Part shown: positions 1 through 10,829 of the stretch, piece after piece | Numbering within the stretch: position 1 is the stretch's first letter | Layout of the letters: each line of letters begins with the position of its first letter | NCBI GenBank assembly: GCA_030762935.1 | Contig: CM060895.1 | Location: 73,949,001 to 74,013,000 of the forward strand | DNA from: Hymenopus coronatus | Taxonomy: Eukaryota > Arthropoda > Insecta > Mantodea > Hymenopodidae | DNA length: 64,000 nt | Reading direction: 5' to 3' | Notes under the pieces: generated by a model | The model's database searches: none | What the model was told of the DNA's origin: nothing | What the model saw: only the letters and a program-made list of their open reading frames with translations | Translations under genes and position numbers: made by a program

Positions 1-1690
1 TACCCCAAATTTTACCCAAGCCGAAAGAAATCCCACTTTTGCCTACCCTTGGCGGCTACGTGGTAAGGTTTCGCTGTGCTTTTTGTAGATGGTCTGTCCC
101 TCAACGAAATCACAGACTGACTGACTCGCTTCTCTCTCCCACGATAGCTTGCTTGAGAAGCGGAGGAAGATTTCCCACCAGGTCGCAGCAATTTGCATCA
201 CTCTTGACAATAGACGATCTTGTTTCTGCATAACTCTATGACGTCAGTAGGTATTATCATATTCCTTTTGAGCTGTGGAAGGGGCTAACGGCTCAACACA
301 AACTATTACTCATTTTAATTTGCTCAAGAATGTAGTGCATCATTTTAGTATACTTGTAACTTCATCTAATTCCTTTTTAGGTGTGAATGCTACTCCTGAG
401 GAACAATTAATTAGCGTCTGTCCGCATGCCAGTAGACTACTCCCCAAACAAAATTTGTCAATATTTCACACATTTAGTTGAAATCAGTACAAAATTATTA
501 GTTAGGATAATAAGTCTTGAAATTTGGTTTACAGCAGAATATTTTGAGTCTAGGCTAAAGGCTTTGAGATTTTTCAAGCTAAAAGAAGAATATTGAAATA
601 CAATGGAATTTACTGCAAGCCGGTGGGAGAAAATAAATGTTTTAATTTAATGGTTATCATTAGAGGCGGTATCAACCATGATGCAATCCTAGTTCAACCG
701 AATGCAATTAAGGTATTAAACGAAAGGCTGTAATGTTTGCGACCTCTATTGCAAACAGTTCTTGTGGTGTAATGATGTGTACTCTTTCTTGTGCGGGAGA
801 GCAGTGTTTTTATTTCAAACTGCATAATGCATTTTTAATCTACTATATTAAGTCATAAATTGATTAAATAATGAACTGAAAACTGCAATGCCTTAGCGGT
901 ATTTGACCACGGATCTCTTGGTTTCCGTCAGATTGCTCTAAATATTGCAGCACCATGACAACACTCCGAAACGATATTAAATTCCCCAGCTAATGCCCCA
1001 TTCATGAGACAGGCGCAGACGCAGTGTAAGCGCAAGGCATTGCACCCATGTTATTCAATGTAAGCATTGCCATAGACACACGCAACATGCTACGCAATGG
1101 AAAGTAAACTTCAAAATTTATCCTTGCATTGCTTATACACAGAAAGGATTCTGCATTTCTTCCTCTATACATTGCCTGCATCCAACAACAGACGATCGCA
1201 TTCTGAAATTATACAGCGCCTACTGTACATGCATGTTCTTCTACTTGGCCGAGCCATCTCTCATTTTCCTCAAGAGGTTATGGAAGTCTCCTTGAGAATC
1301 CTCTTTTGATTTAATGGATGTACAACATCTGCTCTCTTGACTCTCATAAATCGTAAGGCGCAAAGAGATATTTCAGTTCATTAAATTTGCAGCTTTATCA
1401 CTTTCTGCAGTCTCTATGCTTGCATTATTTTCAATATTTTGGATAAACAATTACCGTGAGCGTCAGTTGTTAATGTCTAATCTTTATAATCTATATATTT
1501 TTAAAAGATTGAGTGAATTTTCCTATATGGTATTGTTGGCTATGTTATTCAATTTGAGACTTGCGGAGCTGTTGGGAGATATTCGCTTGTAATTTACAGA
1601 TCTAGAGTACTGTGCCAACTTCTTGCGTTACGCTTACGACTGCATTGTGAATGGCCTTTCCTCGCGCTTAAGCTTATGCTGCATTACGTC
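1..1690. other. Unassigned AT-rich sequence
   Basis: I see no convincing gene, RNA gene or recognised repeat here. Open frames are short and lack coding-like codon use on either strand. The stretch is unique relative to the rest of the window, so it may be ordinary intergenic or intronic DNA. Confidence 0.5.
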
Positions 1691-1694
1691 TGAA

Positions 1695-1928
1695 GCCGCG
1701 CCGTGGCCAAGTGATTAGACCACTCACCTCTTACCTAGATCTTCGATCCCAAGTGACCGCATGTGAGATTTGTGGTGACAAAGCGGCGCAGGAGCGGGTT
1801 TTCTCCGGGTTCTCCGCCATCGCATTCCACCTCTGCTCTATTTTCATTCATGTATTACCAGTATATTCGCCTGCGGTGCCACAAGTAGTTAAGCGTGAGT
1901 TAAACACTCCCGAAAAAAAAAACAACAA
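1695..1928 (+). repeat. tRNA-derived SINE, family S1
   Basis: The head GCCGCGCCGTGGCCAAGTGA resembles a tRNA A box (TGGCCAAGTGATTAG) followed by a degenerate B box (CTTCGATCCCAAG). The body shares GGTTTTCTCCGGGTTCTCCG, CTCTATTTTCATTCATGTAT and GTTAAACACT with the copies at 49232, 50200, 56555 and 62887. It ends in an A-rich tract. S1 copies here are about 160-250 bp and presumably moved by LINE-supplied reverse transcription; that mechanism is inferred from SINEs in general. Confidence 0.85.
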
Positions 1929-1979
1929 AAAACAAAGTCATATCTGCGCTTGTACTACTGTGTCAAGAAAGTTCCGGGA

Positions 1980-3185
1980 ATTTGCCAATAAAACACAAAA
2001 AATGAATTATTCATCCAATTTTATTTTATCGGCTTCAAAGTAGGCCCCTTCTGAAATTATACATTTATGCCAACGAATAATCTAATCATCAAAACATTTT
2101 TTGTAGGCACTTTTAGGAATCGCTGTCAATTGTCGCCGCGAATTTTCCTTTATGTCTTCTATCGACTAAAAACGGGTGCCTCGAAGTGGTAACTTGAGTT
2201 TTGGAAAGAGAAAGAAATCAGCAGGAGCCAGATCAGGCGAATACGGTGTTGTTCGATGACATTTGACTATCACTTTAACCTATGCTATTCCATTATTTCG
2301 CTTCTACTTACAAGGATGCAAGTAATAAGACTATTTCTGGTAATGTTTTCTGATTAGCATGAAGTAAATAGAAGTATAAGATTTTTAAGAATAATTTATT
2401 GCAGAGATGTAGAGAAAGTCATGTGAATGGTACACGTCAGATTTTTTCCCACACGACCCTTAATCCAAACAAACATAAGCGAAAGTCAAACCTGTTTATG
2501 AGCTGACCTACTTCTGGTTTTTAAAATAAGAGTGCCACTCCCGCTTCTAGTTAATGGTTATTTGTCGCCAGCTTGTGCGTTTTAGGTTTTCGAATGACCA
2601 TAGAATATATCCGATGTATTACATTCACATGAATTTCTCTACCTGTTCTGCAAACAAACTACTCTTATAAAAGCTTATCTCACTCTCTTTACACCATGCT
2701 ATAGACATTAGCAGATATGGCTTTATTACTTAGTTCCTTGTATACAGATGGGAAATACAGGGAATACACAGGTTAAGCCATAGTCAGATCCTTTAAATCA
2801 GCAGGATCCAGATCAGGTGAATACGGTATTGTTCGATGAAATTTGTTGAGTTTTTGGCCAGAAATTCGTTCACAATAATAGCCTTGTGAGCTGGTGCGTT
2901 ATTGTGTTGCAGAATTAATGAGTTGTCGCTCCACAAATCTGGCCTTTTTCACCGTATTTGTTCTCTCAAACGCCTCATAATACTCAGATAATAGTCTTTA
3001 TTTGCCATCTGACCTTTTGGCAAGAACTCTGAGTGCACGATACCGCGATAATCGAAAAAAAAAAAAAACTTGTCAACATGACCTTTACTTTTGATCGAGT
3101 TTGACGTACCCGGTTCAGTTTCAGTTGGAAGGCGCCATTCGGAAGCTTGTTGACTGGAGACTCAAATTATTTTGAGATGACATAA
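1980..3185 (-). pseudogene. Decayed mariner transposase, interrupted
   Basis: Read on the minus strand, two blocks encode parts of a Tc1/mariner-type transposase. The upstream block (about 3180-2797) gives LQHNNAPAHKA, where the family normally has HDNAPAH, so the second catalytic Asp reads Asn. The downstream block (about 2265-1985) gives SPDLAPADFFLFPKLK with the third catalytic Asp intact, then a C-terminal part ending near EGAYFEADKI. In-frame stops and shifts occur, including after GTRF and in an A/T run near 3060. A 530-bp insertion separates the blocks. The element is dead. Its own inverted repeats were not identified with certainty. Confidence 0.8.
2266..2795. mobile_element. Fold-back insertion made of two R900 tails
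   Basis: This 530-bp insertion splits the mariner remnant. It starts ACTATCACTTTAACCTATG and its right end is a diverged inverse (GGTTAAGCCATAGTC). The left arm (2266-2450) is the last 190 bp of R900 in + sense (landmarks 11-12). The right arm (2603-2790) is the same region inverted. A 150-bp spacer separates them. It is bracketed by a 50-bp direct duplication of mariner sequence (2216-2265 and 2796-2845, four mismatches), unusually long for a target-site duplication. Confidence 0.7.
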
Positions 3186-3261
3186 CCCAATGGCGATTAA
3201 CAATGTTATAAGTAATTTAAGTCCCGGGTTTCATAGCTATTAAGCCAATTAGTCTTGACTT

Positions 3262-4112
3262 CATTTTTACTTTCTCTATACGTACTATGTACATAGTGTA
3301 TAGAAAGGTACTGCATTCCACCCAAAAATTCGATACCGAGATTTCACCGGAAATAAGCATTTTAGGTTCCCTGTAGAAAAAAGGGATTTTTAGAAAAATG
3401 TCCGTGCATGTATGTGTGTCCCTGTGTCTGTGAACACGATAACTCAAAAACGAAGAGTTCGTAAAATACCAAACTTGGCATTTAAGTTTAGTATCTTTCA
3501 AGGATGCGACACGAAGATTTTGAGAAAAATACCCCCACCCCAAACTACCCTTTATATGGAAAAAATTCCGAAAATAGTTCCAACCATTTTGATTAAAACG
3601 CCGCATATTAAAGATATGTACATAACAAATAAAATGTATATCTTGAATTTTCTAGGAATAGCCTCAGAATTCTGGATAGATTTTCCTGGATTTTGCATGA
3701 CTAATAAACCGTAAGAGATAGACAAAAACTTACTATACAAAATACGTAGATCTCGTTGAAACACACATATTTATGTCAAATATATTATTTTCGTGGAACT
3801 GACTATTTGTGAGACATACCTTGTTATTTATCTCAGATTTAAAACACCTAAAAACTTTTCACACCACAATTTATAAACTCCTGGCCATGTATAGAAGTGG
3901 ATTTCAACCACATGACAACCAGCTTTTAAAAGATTAGACTCGTTTTAGCCTAGTGTATTCCTTTATTTTCCTTCTGCTTACAAGGAAGGAAGCAATTAAG
4001 ATAATTTCTGCTAATGTTTATCTCGATTATCACAAATTAGATAGAAGAATACGCTGTTTAACAATAACTTGTTACAACGATGTAGCGAAAGTCAGGTGAA
4101 TGGAACACTTCC
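3262..4112 (+). repeat. R900 copy, near full length
   Basis: This is one of the most complete R900 copies, about 850 bp. It opens with the landmark 1 palindrome (ACTATGTACATAGT at 3284-3297 between CTTTCTCTATAC and GTATAGAAAGG). It then runs through the GT tract, GGATGCGACACGAAGATTTT, a C-rich box, the GGGAATAGCCTC segment, the CTTCTGCTTACAAGGAAG block and a tail reading GCGAAAGTCAGGTGAATGGA. A frame of about 100 codons (3412-3714) is open from the GT tract to near landmark 7; it recurs in other copies, but I do not call it a gene. Confidence 0.85.
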
Positions 4113-4432
4113 AAATTACAAATAAACATAAAACAAAAACAACATAAATGCTTGGGAAAACTTGGCCTTGCGGGACTCGTAGTCCCAATATCCATTCTCG
4201 AACTGATAAGTGTAGCTTACAGTTCTTAGCACGCAATGTTACTATTAATGCACGGTGCTTTACTCATAACTGTAGAGTCAATTTTGAGAAAATAAACTTT
4301 TTTGTAAATTTTCCAATGTAAAGGGTAGTGGTGAGAAATGTTCATGAAAATCTTCGTGTTGTTCCATCATTGAAAGATGCTGACTTAAATGAAAATGCTG
4401 AACTTAACATCAAGTTGGGTATTTAGGAGTCT
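4113..4432. other. Unassigned spacer
   Basis: No coding signal or recognised repeat was seen between the R900 copy and the microsatellite. Confidence 0.4.
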
Positions 4433-4433
4433 T

Positions 4434-4513
4434 CATACATACATACATACATGCATACATACATACATACATTCATACATACATACATACATACATGCAT
4501 ACATACATACATC
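4434..4513. repeat. (ATAC)n microsatellite
   Basis: About 80 bp of CATA repeats with scattered TGCATAC interruptions. Any protein frame across it is an artefact of the tetranucleotide repeat. Confidence 0.95.
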
Positions 4514-4630
4514 CCGAGAAAAAGATCTCATCTCGATGACTCACCCTAAACGAGATTCGAACTCATGTCCTGTCGAATGTGAGTCAGGCACGCTACCAGC
4601 ACACTTCCCAGACGGGCTGTTCACTATATA
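4514..4630 (-). repeat. tRNA-like SINE fragment, family S5
   Basis: On the minus strand this reads GTGCTGGTAGCGTGCCTGAC, then GAGTTCGAATCTCGTTTAGG, which is B-box-like. ACTCACCCTAAACGA (+ strand) is shared with the copy at 28225-28385. The microsatellite abuts it. Confidence 0.6.
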
Positions 4631-4980
4631 CGAAGCAGAGAGAGTAAAAAGATAACGATGTATTTATAAAACTTTATTCCTGTTTCTATTATTGCTTTTC
4701 GTGTTAATGCCCTATGGATTTTGCCTTATAACTGTTGAAATGTTAGCACCTTTTTAGCCTTTATGTAAACTATTATATGTAAGACTTATATAATGATAGA
4801 GGCACATTTTTTTGTCTCTTCTGTTCCCCCCCCCCCCTTCTCCCCCATACACACTCTCGCTCTTTATCTCTCCCTCTCTCTGCTCGAGTCTGCGTCGTTT
4901 TTAACGTTATGGATTTTAAAGTTGGTTCTGCTTGAAGGGTAATAAGACGCTGAAGATGAAGGAAAGCAGCAATAAGATCA

Positions 4981-5330
4981 CTTACCCAGTATGTGGACAG
5001 CGACCTGGCAGCGCTCAGACGATGGTTAAGCAGGAATGTCTGTGTGTCAGAGGTCAGGTGTGACCTTGCGGTCTCCTCCAGCCCAGAAGACAAAGGAGGA
5101 GTCGCACGTGTGGGTGTAACAACACAAACAAGCCTGGTTTCCTGCGAATTTGCTCCACATTATCCTTCAGGGTCGCTACTGCCACCTCAAGGATGCGTCT
5201 CGCGTTTTGTTCTTGTGCCATTTATTTATAAAGACCTACCTTCGCAGAAACGTCCAGGCAAAAACTTGCTCCTAATTAAAAACTCGTGTTTTCATCCATG
5301 CAGGGAGATTCCTTACTGGTAGAATAAACC
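4981..5330. other. GC-rich coding-like patch, strand undecided
   Basis: This patch is clearly richer in G+C than its surroundings and is open on both strands. On the plus strand TTACCCAG (to about 4989) could be an acceptor followed by an open frame starting YVDSDLAALRRWLSRN. On the minus strand a 55-codon ATG frame (5221 to 5054) begins MAQEQNARRILEVAVATLK, and a consensus donor (GG|GTAAGT) lies at 4985. Either could be a real exon or a pseudo-exon. I do not recognise the protein. Not repeated elsewhere in the window. Confidence 0.3.
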
Positions 5331-5382
5331 TTAGTTAAGATAGAGGAAGTACTCTATTATTTGTATTATCCTCTACCGTATT

Positions 5383-6114
5383 ACTTTCTCTGCACGTACT
5401 ATGTACATTATTGCACTCAAAAATTGCATATGTGAACATGAGTCCGTGTCTCTATGAACACAACTACCAAAAAGTCGGTAAAGTAGCAAACTTGGTATTT
5501 AAATTCAGTATTTTCCAGGGATGTGACACGAAGAATTTGAGAAAAATCTCCCCATCCCAAACTACCCTTTATTTGGAAAAAAATTCGAAAATTTTGACTA
5601 TCTCAAAAATGGCTCTTAAAATTTCGATTAAAATACCGCGTATTAAAGACATTTATATGGCAAAATAATGTATATCTTGAATTTTCTGCGATTAGTCTCT
5701 GAAGACATCTTTATTCTGGATGAATGTATGGAATTTTGCATAACTAGTAAACTGTAAGAGATAGACAAAAATTTGCTGCACAAAACATGTGGATCGCGTT
5801 AAAACACACAATTAATGTCATATACGTTTTTTAAGTGGAATTGATCATTTCTGAGATATTCCTGTTATTTGTTTCTCACACGGAAAGCTAATTTCTTGGG
5901 AATACATAGAAACGTATTTCAATCACATGGTAACCCAGCCTTTAAAAGATTTTACTGTCGTTTTAGCCTAGAGCATTCTCTTACTTACCTTCTACTTGTA
6001 ATAAGACCGTTTCTGCTAATGTATATCTGAATCAGCATGAAGTAGTTAGAAGAATGAGCTTATTAACAATAATTTGTTACTGAGATGTAGAGAAAGTCAT
6101 GTGAATTGAACACA
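5383..6114 (+). repeat. R900 copy with shortened start
   Basis: It begins ACTTTCTCTGCACGTACTAT, then loses most of landmarks 1-3 before resuming at landmark 4 (AACTTGGTATTTAAATTCAG). The rest runs to the tail GTAGAGAAAGTCATGTGAAT. It joins directly to the next copy, making a head-to-tail pair. Confidence 0.85.
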
Positions 6115-6884
6115 TCATATTTTTAGAAACATGTCCGTGTGTGTCAGCCTTCTATCAGTGTGTGTGTGTGTGTGGGAAGCATAGCTGAAAAACGAGAAGT
6201 CCATTAAATACCAAACTTGGTATTGAAGTTCAGCATCTCCCAATGATGCGTCACGAACATTTTCAAGAGAATACCACCACCCCAAAATACCCTTTACATG
6301 GAAAGGTTTTCAAAATTGTTACATTCTGAAAAATGGCCCCAAATGATTTTGATTAAAATATCGGATACTAAATATATGTATATGACAAATAAAATGTACA
6401 TCTTGAATTTTCTGGGAATAGCCATTGAAGACATCTTTATTCTGGATGAATTTTGCGGAATTTAGCATAATTGGTAAACCGCAAGAAATAGACAAAAACT
6501 TACTTGACCAAAAATGTAGAGCTTGTTAAAACACACTTTATGTTATATACATTTTTTTCGAGGAGTAGACCGTTTTGAAGATATTCCTTGTTATTGGTTT
6601 CAGTTTTAAAACACTACCTTTCTCATACGGGAATTTGTCTACTCTTGGCCATACAAACAAAAGAACTTCAACCACATAGCAACCAGCTTTTAAGCGATTT
6701 GACTATCACTTTAGCCAATTTACTGCCTTATTTCCTTTCTACTTACAAGGAAGCAAGTAATAAGACCATTTCTGCTAATTTTATCTCGATTAGCATGATG
6801 TAGATAGAAGTATAAGGTTTTTAACAATACTTTATTCAGGAGATGTAGAGAAAGTCGTGTGAATGGAACACATCAGATTTTTTC
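6115..6884 (+). repeat. R900 copy, second of a tandem pair
   Basis: The previous copy's tail fuses at a T-run directly into TTTTTAGAAACATGTCCGTG, the position just before landmark 3, so this unit lacks the landmark 1 palindrome module. It contains a GT run near 6160, the C-rich box, landmarks 7-11 and the tail GGAACACATCAGATTTTTT. Confidence 0.85.
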
Positions 6885-7084
6885 CATGTTGAATTGTTGT
6901 TTTACCTAATATGGTCAACTTTAAATGCCTTCTTTGTCTTTTATGAAGGTTATAAACCTGTTTTATTCACACCCCATCCCGGAGAATCACTAGGCCTGCT
7001 CAGGGAACCACGCGAAGTAAGAGAATATAAGAAAATTCCATTACAGTACAAAATACCCAAAACGTTTTTAAATTACTAAACTAT

Positions 7085-7354
7085 CATTGATATCCGAGAT
7101 CGTTAAGGTATAGACTCGTGAATGGTAGGCCTGCAGTCCAAAAACCAACCAGGACCGTCCTCACTTACTGAGTTCCCCCCCCCCCTCCCAGATTTTCCTC
7201 AGTTCTCATTACTGACAAATGCTGAAGAGACGTTGTAAACTTGGCCTAGATTGTTTCCCTGTTACATTTTCTTTCCAATTTTTATGAATCACAGTATGTC
7301 TTATTAGCAAGCATAGGAATTCTTAAGCAGTTGGCTTCAAGGTATGTACACTCC
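7085..7354. other. Unassigned spacer
   Basis: No gene or recognised repeat was seen. A C-rich run (CCCCCCCCCCTCCC, about 7177-7190) is present. Confidence 0.35.
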
Positions 7355-7361
7355 ATTGCCA

Positions 7362-8068
7362 GAATGTGTTCCATTCACATGATTTTCTCTATATATCTGT
7401 AACAAATTATTGTTTATAAGCTTATTCTACTATTTCCTGCTAATCGAATAAACATTATCGGATTTTTTACTTAGTCCCTTTATAAGTATAAGAGAAAAAG
7501 GAAATACACTAGGCTAAACCGACAGTCAAATGTTTTAAAATGTGGTTGCTATGGGATTGAACTCCGTTTCTTTGCATGGCCAAGAGTTGACAAGTTCCCG
7601 TATGAGAAAAATATAAGCACTTGAAGACTGAAACCAATAACAAGAAATATTTCAAAAACAGTCATCTCCACGAAAAAGTGTATGTGGCATAAATTGTGTG
7701 TTTTAACCAGATCTTTTCGAGATTTTTCTGGGAATAGCCTCTGAAGACCTCTTTATCTTCGATGTTTTTTTTCGGAATTTTGCGTAACTGGTAAACCGTA
7801 AGAGATAGGCAAAAGCTTAGCTAACAAAAAATGTAGAGTCCGTTAAAACACACAATTTATATTATATACATTTTTTTCGTGGAGTTTACTGTTTTTGAGA
7901 TATTACTTATTATTGGCTTCAGTTTACAAGGAAGCATGTAATAAAACAAATTCTGCTAATTATTTCTCGATTAGCATGAAGTAAGTAGAATAAGATTTTT
8001 ACAATAATTAGTTGCAGAGATGTAGAAAAAAGCATGTGACTGGAATAGATCAGATTATTTAGAAAACC
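7362..8068. repeat. R900 inverted pair, joined internally
   Basis: From 7362 to about 7710 the sequence is an R900 tail half in minus sense (TGTTCCATTCACATGATTTT to GTGTGTTTTAACCAGATC). From about 7711 to 8068 it switches to plus sense (TTCTGGGAATAGCCTCTGAA through the tail). Both tails therefore point outward, and the palindrome module and GT tract are missing from both halves. Confidence 0.75.
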
Positions 8069-8724
8069 CTATACAGAAATATAGAAATATAAAATTTCAT
8101 TCCCAGTATGCCATAAATTCTCTATAACGGTCATACATCGTAAGCAACTATTGCATTGGCTTCAGTAGTTTCTCATTCAGCTCGTGAACATATATCGTGC
8201 ATCCTTTGGATTCCCAAATGCTCTTTCCTCGTGACCCCGTTTTCAATGCAGTGCCAGTAGAGCAGAAAATAGCAAGGAAGATTTACACCACCAGAAATGC
8301 AGGCGAGGTCCCGTCTCGAATCCCGGGCATACCGAAAAAATAAAATGGCGAGAGTTGTCTCATTTACGGGAATTTATGTTGTCTGGCAGACACTATTAAA
8401 AGCTGACCTTGACACCGGCAGTGCACCTTGCAGCGTACGTGAGGACAACCACGATAATTAAGCAAGTATAGCATTTCGGCAAGCACCGTATTGCTGACAT
8501 AAGCTAATTCAGTTTGACAACTTTCAAGTTCAAAGCCACCAGTGGTTTGGGATGTTAACATCAGTCACGTGAGTTCATGCACTATTCCTGCCTAATAAAA
8601 CATTTGTAATATTGCACATCGGTACGTGGGTCTTAAGGGGAGACATCTGTGAAAAATGAAAACCCCAAAATTTTTGAAAGGTAGAATTCTGTTTTATAAT
8701 ATTAAATTAAATTGAGTTTTATTT

Positions 8725-9225
8725 ATGGACTCTTTTTGCTCAGGTGCCTCTTTATCAGACTTGAGGTTATTTTATGTGCCTTAAATCTACGACGGCAGCG
8801 TCGTGGGTGAATGGTTAGATCGCTTGCCTCTAGGCGGCCTGGGTTCGATCCCAAGCGCCCGCACGCGGCATTTAGATGGGTTTTCTCCGATTTCCCCCGC
8901 CACTTATTCCACCAATTGCTCCATCATCACCTTTCCAATCATCAATTTTGCTTACATTTCATGTCATCCACTTCCTCATGTTTATGCCTAGCCTCGTCAG
9001 GTTCTCCTATGTGGTTTCATACCGTAAGTCCTAGGGGTGTGTCAATCCTATAAATCCGAGGAATGTAAGCCGATTACGAAACGAAAATCTACGACACGGA
9101 ACCTTCCGACAGAGGCCCTGCTGGGGATTTTTACGCCCGTAAAAGTTCCATTGCCCGCTGCCGGGTTTGAACCCGCGACCTTGGAAATCAGAGTCTAGGC
9201 AGAGTCTTTCTTACACGCGGCTAGT
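8725..9225 (-). repeat. SINE family S3, split by S2
   Basis: S3 in minus sense: CTCTTTATCAGACTTGAGGTT and GTGCCTTAAATCTACGAC on the left, and GGATTTTTACGCCCG, GCCGGGTTTGAACCCGCGAC (B box, complement) on the right. Related copies are at 14700, 45375 and 47575. A 294-bp S2 SINE sits inside it. Confidence 0.75.
8790..9083 (+). repeat. tRNA-derived SINE, family S2, nested in S3
   Basis: The head is GTCGTGGGTGAATGGTTAGA (A-box-like) with the B box GGGTTCGATCCCAAGCG. The body includes TTTCCCCCGCCACTTATTCC and CACCAATTGCTCCATCATCA. The end is AAGCCGATTACGAAACGAAA, matching the S2 copies at 14150 and 47628. The 11-bp AAATCTACGAC occurs on both sides (left ending about 8790, right starting about 9087), a normal SINE target duplication that proves insertion into S3. 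Confidence 0.85.
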
Positions 9226-9448
9226 AGGAAGAAACAATTAAATCTGAAACGTTTAATTGTATTTTCTTCTAATTTTATCACTTATTTAATTCATATACAT
9301 ACATAAGAATACTTATATAGACATAAAAGGCAAAGCACAGGTTTTATAACTTTATAGCTTTAATGCTCATCGTAATATTACTTTTTAAATATCCCACATT
9401 CAAGAGATTTTGAAAATGTTTAAAATGCAATGTTTAAAAAAATGATAG

Positions 9449-9740
9449 GTTCCATTCACATGTCTTCATGATTTACTGTAGCTGTTGCACAAACTGTTCT
9501 TACAAAATAATTTACATCATGCTAATCCAGATAAACATTAGCAGAAATGGTCTTATTACTTGCTTCCTTGTAAGTAGAAGGGAAATAAGGGAATAAAAAT
9601 AATTTACATCATGCTAATCCAGATAAACATTAGCAGAAATGGTCTTATTACTTGCTTCTTTGTAAGTAGAAGGGAAATAAGGGAATAGACTTCAGCGATG
9701 GTCAAATATTTTAAAAGCACATCGCTATGTGGAAATTAAT
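9449..9740 (-). repeat. R900 tail fragment with 92-bp tandem duplication
   Basis: Minus-sense tail segment (GGTTCCATTCACATG to GCGATGGTCAAATATTTTAA). A 92-bp block occurs twice in direct tandem (9504-9595 and 9596-9687) with one mismatch, so the duplication arose well after the copy itself had diverged. Confidence 0.85.
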
Positions 9741-10371
9741 ATATAAAGGCAGAATTTATCAGGTTATGATTGTAATACTTACATTAGTTCTCAAATGGTA
9801 AATGACGCATTCGACCATGTTTAGTTACCGAATGGTTTTCTTTTCTTTTCTTTCTTCTCTGCTTCCTGAATTATGATATGGCCGAACATGCTGACATCCA
9901 ATGTATGAATATCGATAGGAACAATAGAAATAGGGAACAATTATTTTATTTCAGCTTTTAATAACTAATACATGAAATGGAAACAAATGCTATTTTATGA
10001 GAGGTTATTGCACTCATCTCATGCATAAGAAATACAAACAATGATTATTTTTATTCCTTTTTGAACTAAATATGGTATGAAAGAGATAAACCCTCAACTA
10101 AGCATTGAAACTGAATTAATTGAAAGTATAATTGTGGAACTGACCGTTATTAAAGGTGAAAGTTGGCTGATTGGATTGTCAACTTGTTACCAATAACCAA
10201 GACAGGAGATTAAACAAACGAGCGTCAGGTGCGACAAGATTTCAGAGAAATAAACATCAGCTGCGATAAGATGTTTCGACAATATCGCTCCAGCTAAATG
10301 ATCGGGATTGGTTGAAATTGCCTAATCTCGGCCATTATATTGGTGCTTTAATAGTTGAGTTAAACTGTTAA

Positions 10372-10560
10372 CAAAATCCCCCCACTCCGAGATTTTTTGA
10401 AAGTTCGATTTTGATAAAAATTGCTAATGATTTTGATTAAAATATTATATTGAAAATATTTGTATTACAAATAAAATGTGTATCTTGAGCTTTCTGGGGG
10501 TAGCTTCTGAAACCCTCTTCATTCTGAATGATTTTGCATAATTGGTAAGCTGTAAGAAAA
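10372..10560 (+). repeat. R900 central fragment
   Basis: Covers landmarks 6 to 8 only: AATCCCCCCACTCCGAGA, CTAATGATTTTGATTAAAAT, TGTGTATCTTGAGCTTTCTG and GCATAATTGGTAAGCTGTAA. Both ends are truncated. Confidence 0.75.
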
Positions 10561-10829
10561 TACTAATTAGCCCATATATGGTCCTGAAGGTGGGTTTGAT
10601 TAGCTAGGCTGAGCTATAAAATCAATGAGGGTAGCGATAGTGAAATGTTGCCAAGGCAACATGAGCTTCCAAACACGCAATTTTGTTAATCATGGGTGTT
10701 TGGGCAGTTAACGTATGCATTTTAATTGTGGTATCAGCATATTTTGAAAGCAAGTCCGTTGTTGAAAACGTCTGATTCGCCAAGAGACATGGTAGGATTC
10801 CTACGAAACACAAAATGAGTTGGATAGGA

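Noticed and set aside
2600..2700. Hammerhead-type self-cleaving ribozyme in R900 (CTGATG near the tail)
   Set aside because: CTGATGTG is followed by a simple hairpin without the required GAAA core strand, so the fold does not match.
3412..3714. Calling the recurring R900 frame a gene in each copy
   Set aside because: Start codons differ, many copies are frameshifted in the GT tract, and no domain is recognisable; kept as a finding only.
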